From Desulfuromonadaceae bacterium (GTDB lineage Bacteria > Desulfobacterota > Desulfuromonadia > Desulfuromonadales > UBA2294), in assembly GCA_024636225.1 (NCBI GenBank), contig JAGXHN010000027.1, positions 1 through 13,412 on the forward strand: 13,412 nucleotides of DNA, given 5' to 3'. Shown here in pieces: positions 12,721-13,412 of the stretch. Every line of letters begins with the position of its first letter. Position 1 is the stretch's first letter. Below the pieces are notes generated by a model, which saw only the letters and a list, made by a program, of their open reading frames with translations, was not told the DNA's origin and did no database searches. The position numbers and the translations under genes were made by a program.

Positions 12721-12957
12721 CATCGAGTGCAAAGAGTTATCTCAGCCACAAACCAAACTTGCCGTTTTTGCCCTTCTTCGCGTTCTGGCTTCGCCTGGAG
12801 GCGCCCACTTCTGTAAGGCGCCAAGGTAAACAGAAAAACATTGGTTCCAGGTTTTACCCAGAATAAGGTCATTGCCCTTCTTCGTGACTTTGTGTCTCCG
12901 TGTGAGATTGATTTTGCTTAGAACGACAGACCCGGACAGACTTTCACCGCGGCCAAT
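12721..12957. repeat. Degenerate interspersed repeat block, end of the island
   Basis: It holds 12721-12744 (one mismatch to 9396-9419), 12750-12778 (identical to 9292-9320), CCCTTCTTCGTGACTTTGTG, CTCCGTGTGAGA and CACCGCGGCCAATAAAGCC. Open frames through it are translated repeat. The 54 bases before the last gene hold nothing recognised. Confidence 0.6.
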
Positions 12958-13011
12958 AAAGCCTTTTGTTTTGGCTCTCTTTGCGACGCTGTATTCGTTT
13001 TTGATTTTGTT

Positions 13012-13412
13012 TCAGGACCAGAAATTGACATCAGGAGTATATTCAGGAACCATCTTCTGCAGCGTTTTCACCAAACCTTTCCGATCGAGCTGGCGCTGCA
13101 GCTGATAGAGCTCTTCCATCAGCGCCAGGACGACAATCGGGTCACTGTGCCCAGCCTTGGCGATATGAATCGACGCGTGTTCGGTCGGCTGCACATCTTC
13201 ACCGGCGAGGAGCAGCTCTTCGTACAGCTTCTCCCCCGGTCTCAGGCCGGTAAATTCGATCGCAATCTCTTCATGCGGAACAAAGCCACTCAGGCGGATC
13301 AGCTCTTCGGCCAGATCGACGATCTTCACCGGCTCCCCCATATCGAGCAGAAAGATCTCCCCCCCCTGCCCCATGCTTCCGGCCTGCAGCACCAGCTGGG
13401 TCGCTTCGGGGA
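13012..13412 (-). CDS. CapD/FlaA1-type nucleotide-sugar dehydratase/epimerase, C-terminal end (partial)
   Basis: The frame is open to the window edge and starts [20 protein letters not shown], then [20 protein letters not shown] and [14 protein letters not shown]. These are hallmark stretches at the C-terminal end of the short-chain dehydrogenase-like polysaccharide biosynthesis proteins (WbpM, CapD, FlaA1 group), which convert UDP-GlcNAc-type sugars for capsule, O-antigen or flagellin glycans. About 132 codons are visible; the NAD-binding and catalytic parts and the membrane domain, if present, lie beyond the window. The C-terminal tail is normal and ends [12 protein letters not shown]. It is intact here and probably part of a chromosomal surface-polysaccharide cluster. 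Confidence 0.9.
   Translation of the reverse strand, partial: PEATQLVLQAGSMGQGGEIFLLDMGEPVKIVDLAEELIRLSGFVPHEEIAIEFTGLRPGEKLYEELLLAGEDVQPTEHASIHIAKAGHSDPIVVLALMEELYQLQRQLDRKGLVKTLQKMVPEYTPDVNFWS

Noticed and set aside
12567..12872. 101-residue frame on - upstream of the antitoxin
   Set aside because: Its first half is translated repeat and the second half overlaps the ribosome region of the antitoxin; no recognised pattern.

Overview
The window joins the late end of a contractile-tailed prophage to a repeat-rich accessory region, and it ends inside a cell-surface polysaccharide gene. The host is most likely a Desulfuromonadales/Geobacter-like bacterium. That is inference from protein style: the DUF4376 tail-fibre partner, the coiled-coil gene with RelE relics, and clusters of degenerate interspersed repeats. 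No rRNA or taxonomic marker is present.

1-3621 is a tightly packed tail operon on +: gp25/W-like baseplate wedge (partial), baseplate J, tail protein I, tail fibre, and a tail-fibre assembly-like DUF4376 protein. This order is shared by P2-like (W-J-I-H-G) and Mu-like (gp46-47-48-S-U) phages, so the window alone does not decide between them. The fibre tip and the start of the next gene are visibly AT-rich, which suggests a swapped host-range module. From 3622 to 3823 lies a hairpin-rich leader closed by a possible long-range helix. It sits just before a D12-class adenine methyltransferase gene (3824-4585) and is the strongest candidate here for an undescribed RNA element. The AT-rich stretch 4586-4953 is a plausible prophage border.

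4954-6633 encodes a membrane protein with a degenerate GGDEF and an intact EAL domain, a predicted c-di-GMP phosphodiesterase. It is closed by a clear intrinsic terminator. After it comes a second non-coding stretch (6758-6932) packed with consecutive hairpins, then interspersed repeats, then a beta-CASP metallo-beta-lactamase RNase (7501-8895) flanked by direct repeats.

8896-13011 is a toxin-antitoxin and repeat island. It holds an intact MntA-HepT pair on +, and an intact RelE/HigB toxin with an HTH antitoxin on - that has a possible operator-promoter. It also holds a RelE-type toxin whose N-terminus is replaced by repeat DNA, a small coiled-coil gene, and an antitoxin followed by a parE gene carrying a stop and two compensating frameshifts. 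A short copy of the parE 5' end lies 3 kb away. Repeats fill the gaps and run into truncated genes. 13012-13412 is the C-terminal end of a CapD/FlaA1-type nucleotide-sugar dehydratase/epimerase on -, probably chromosomal.
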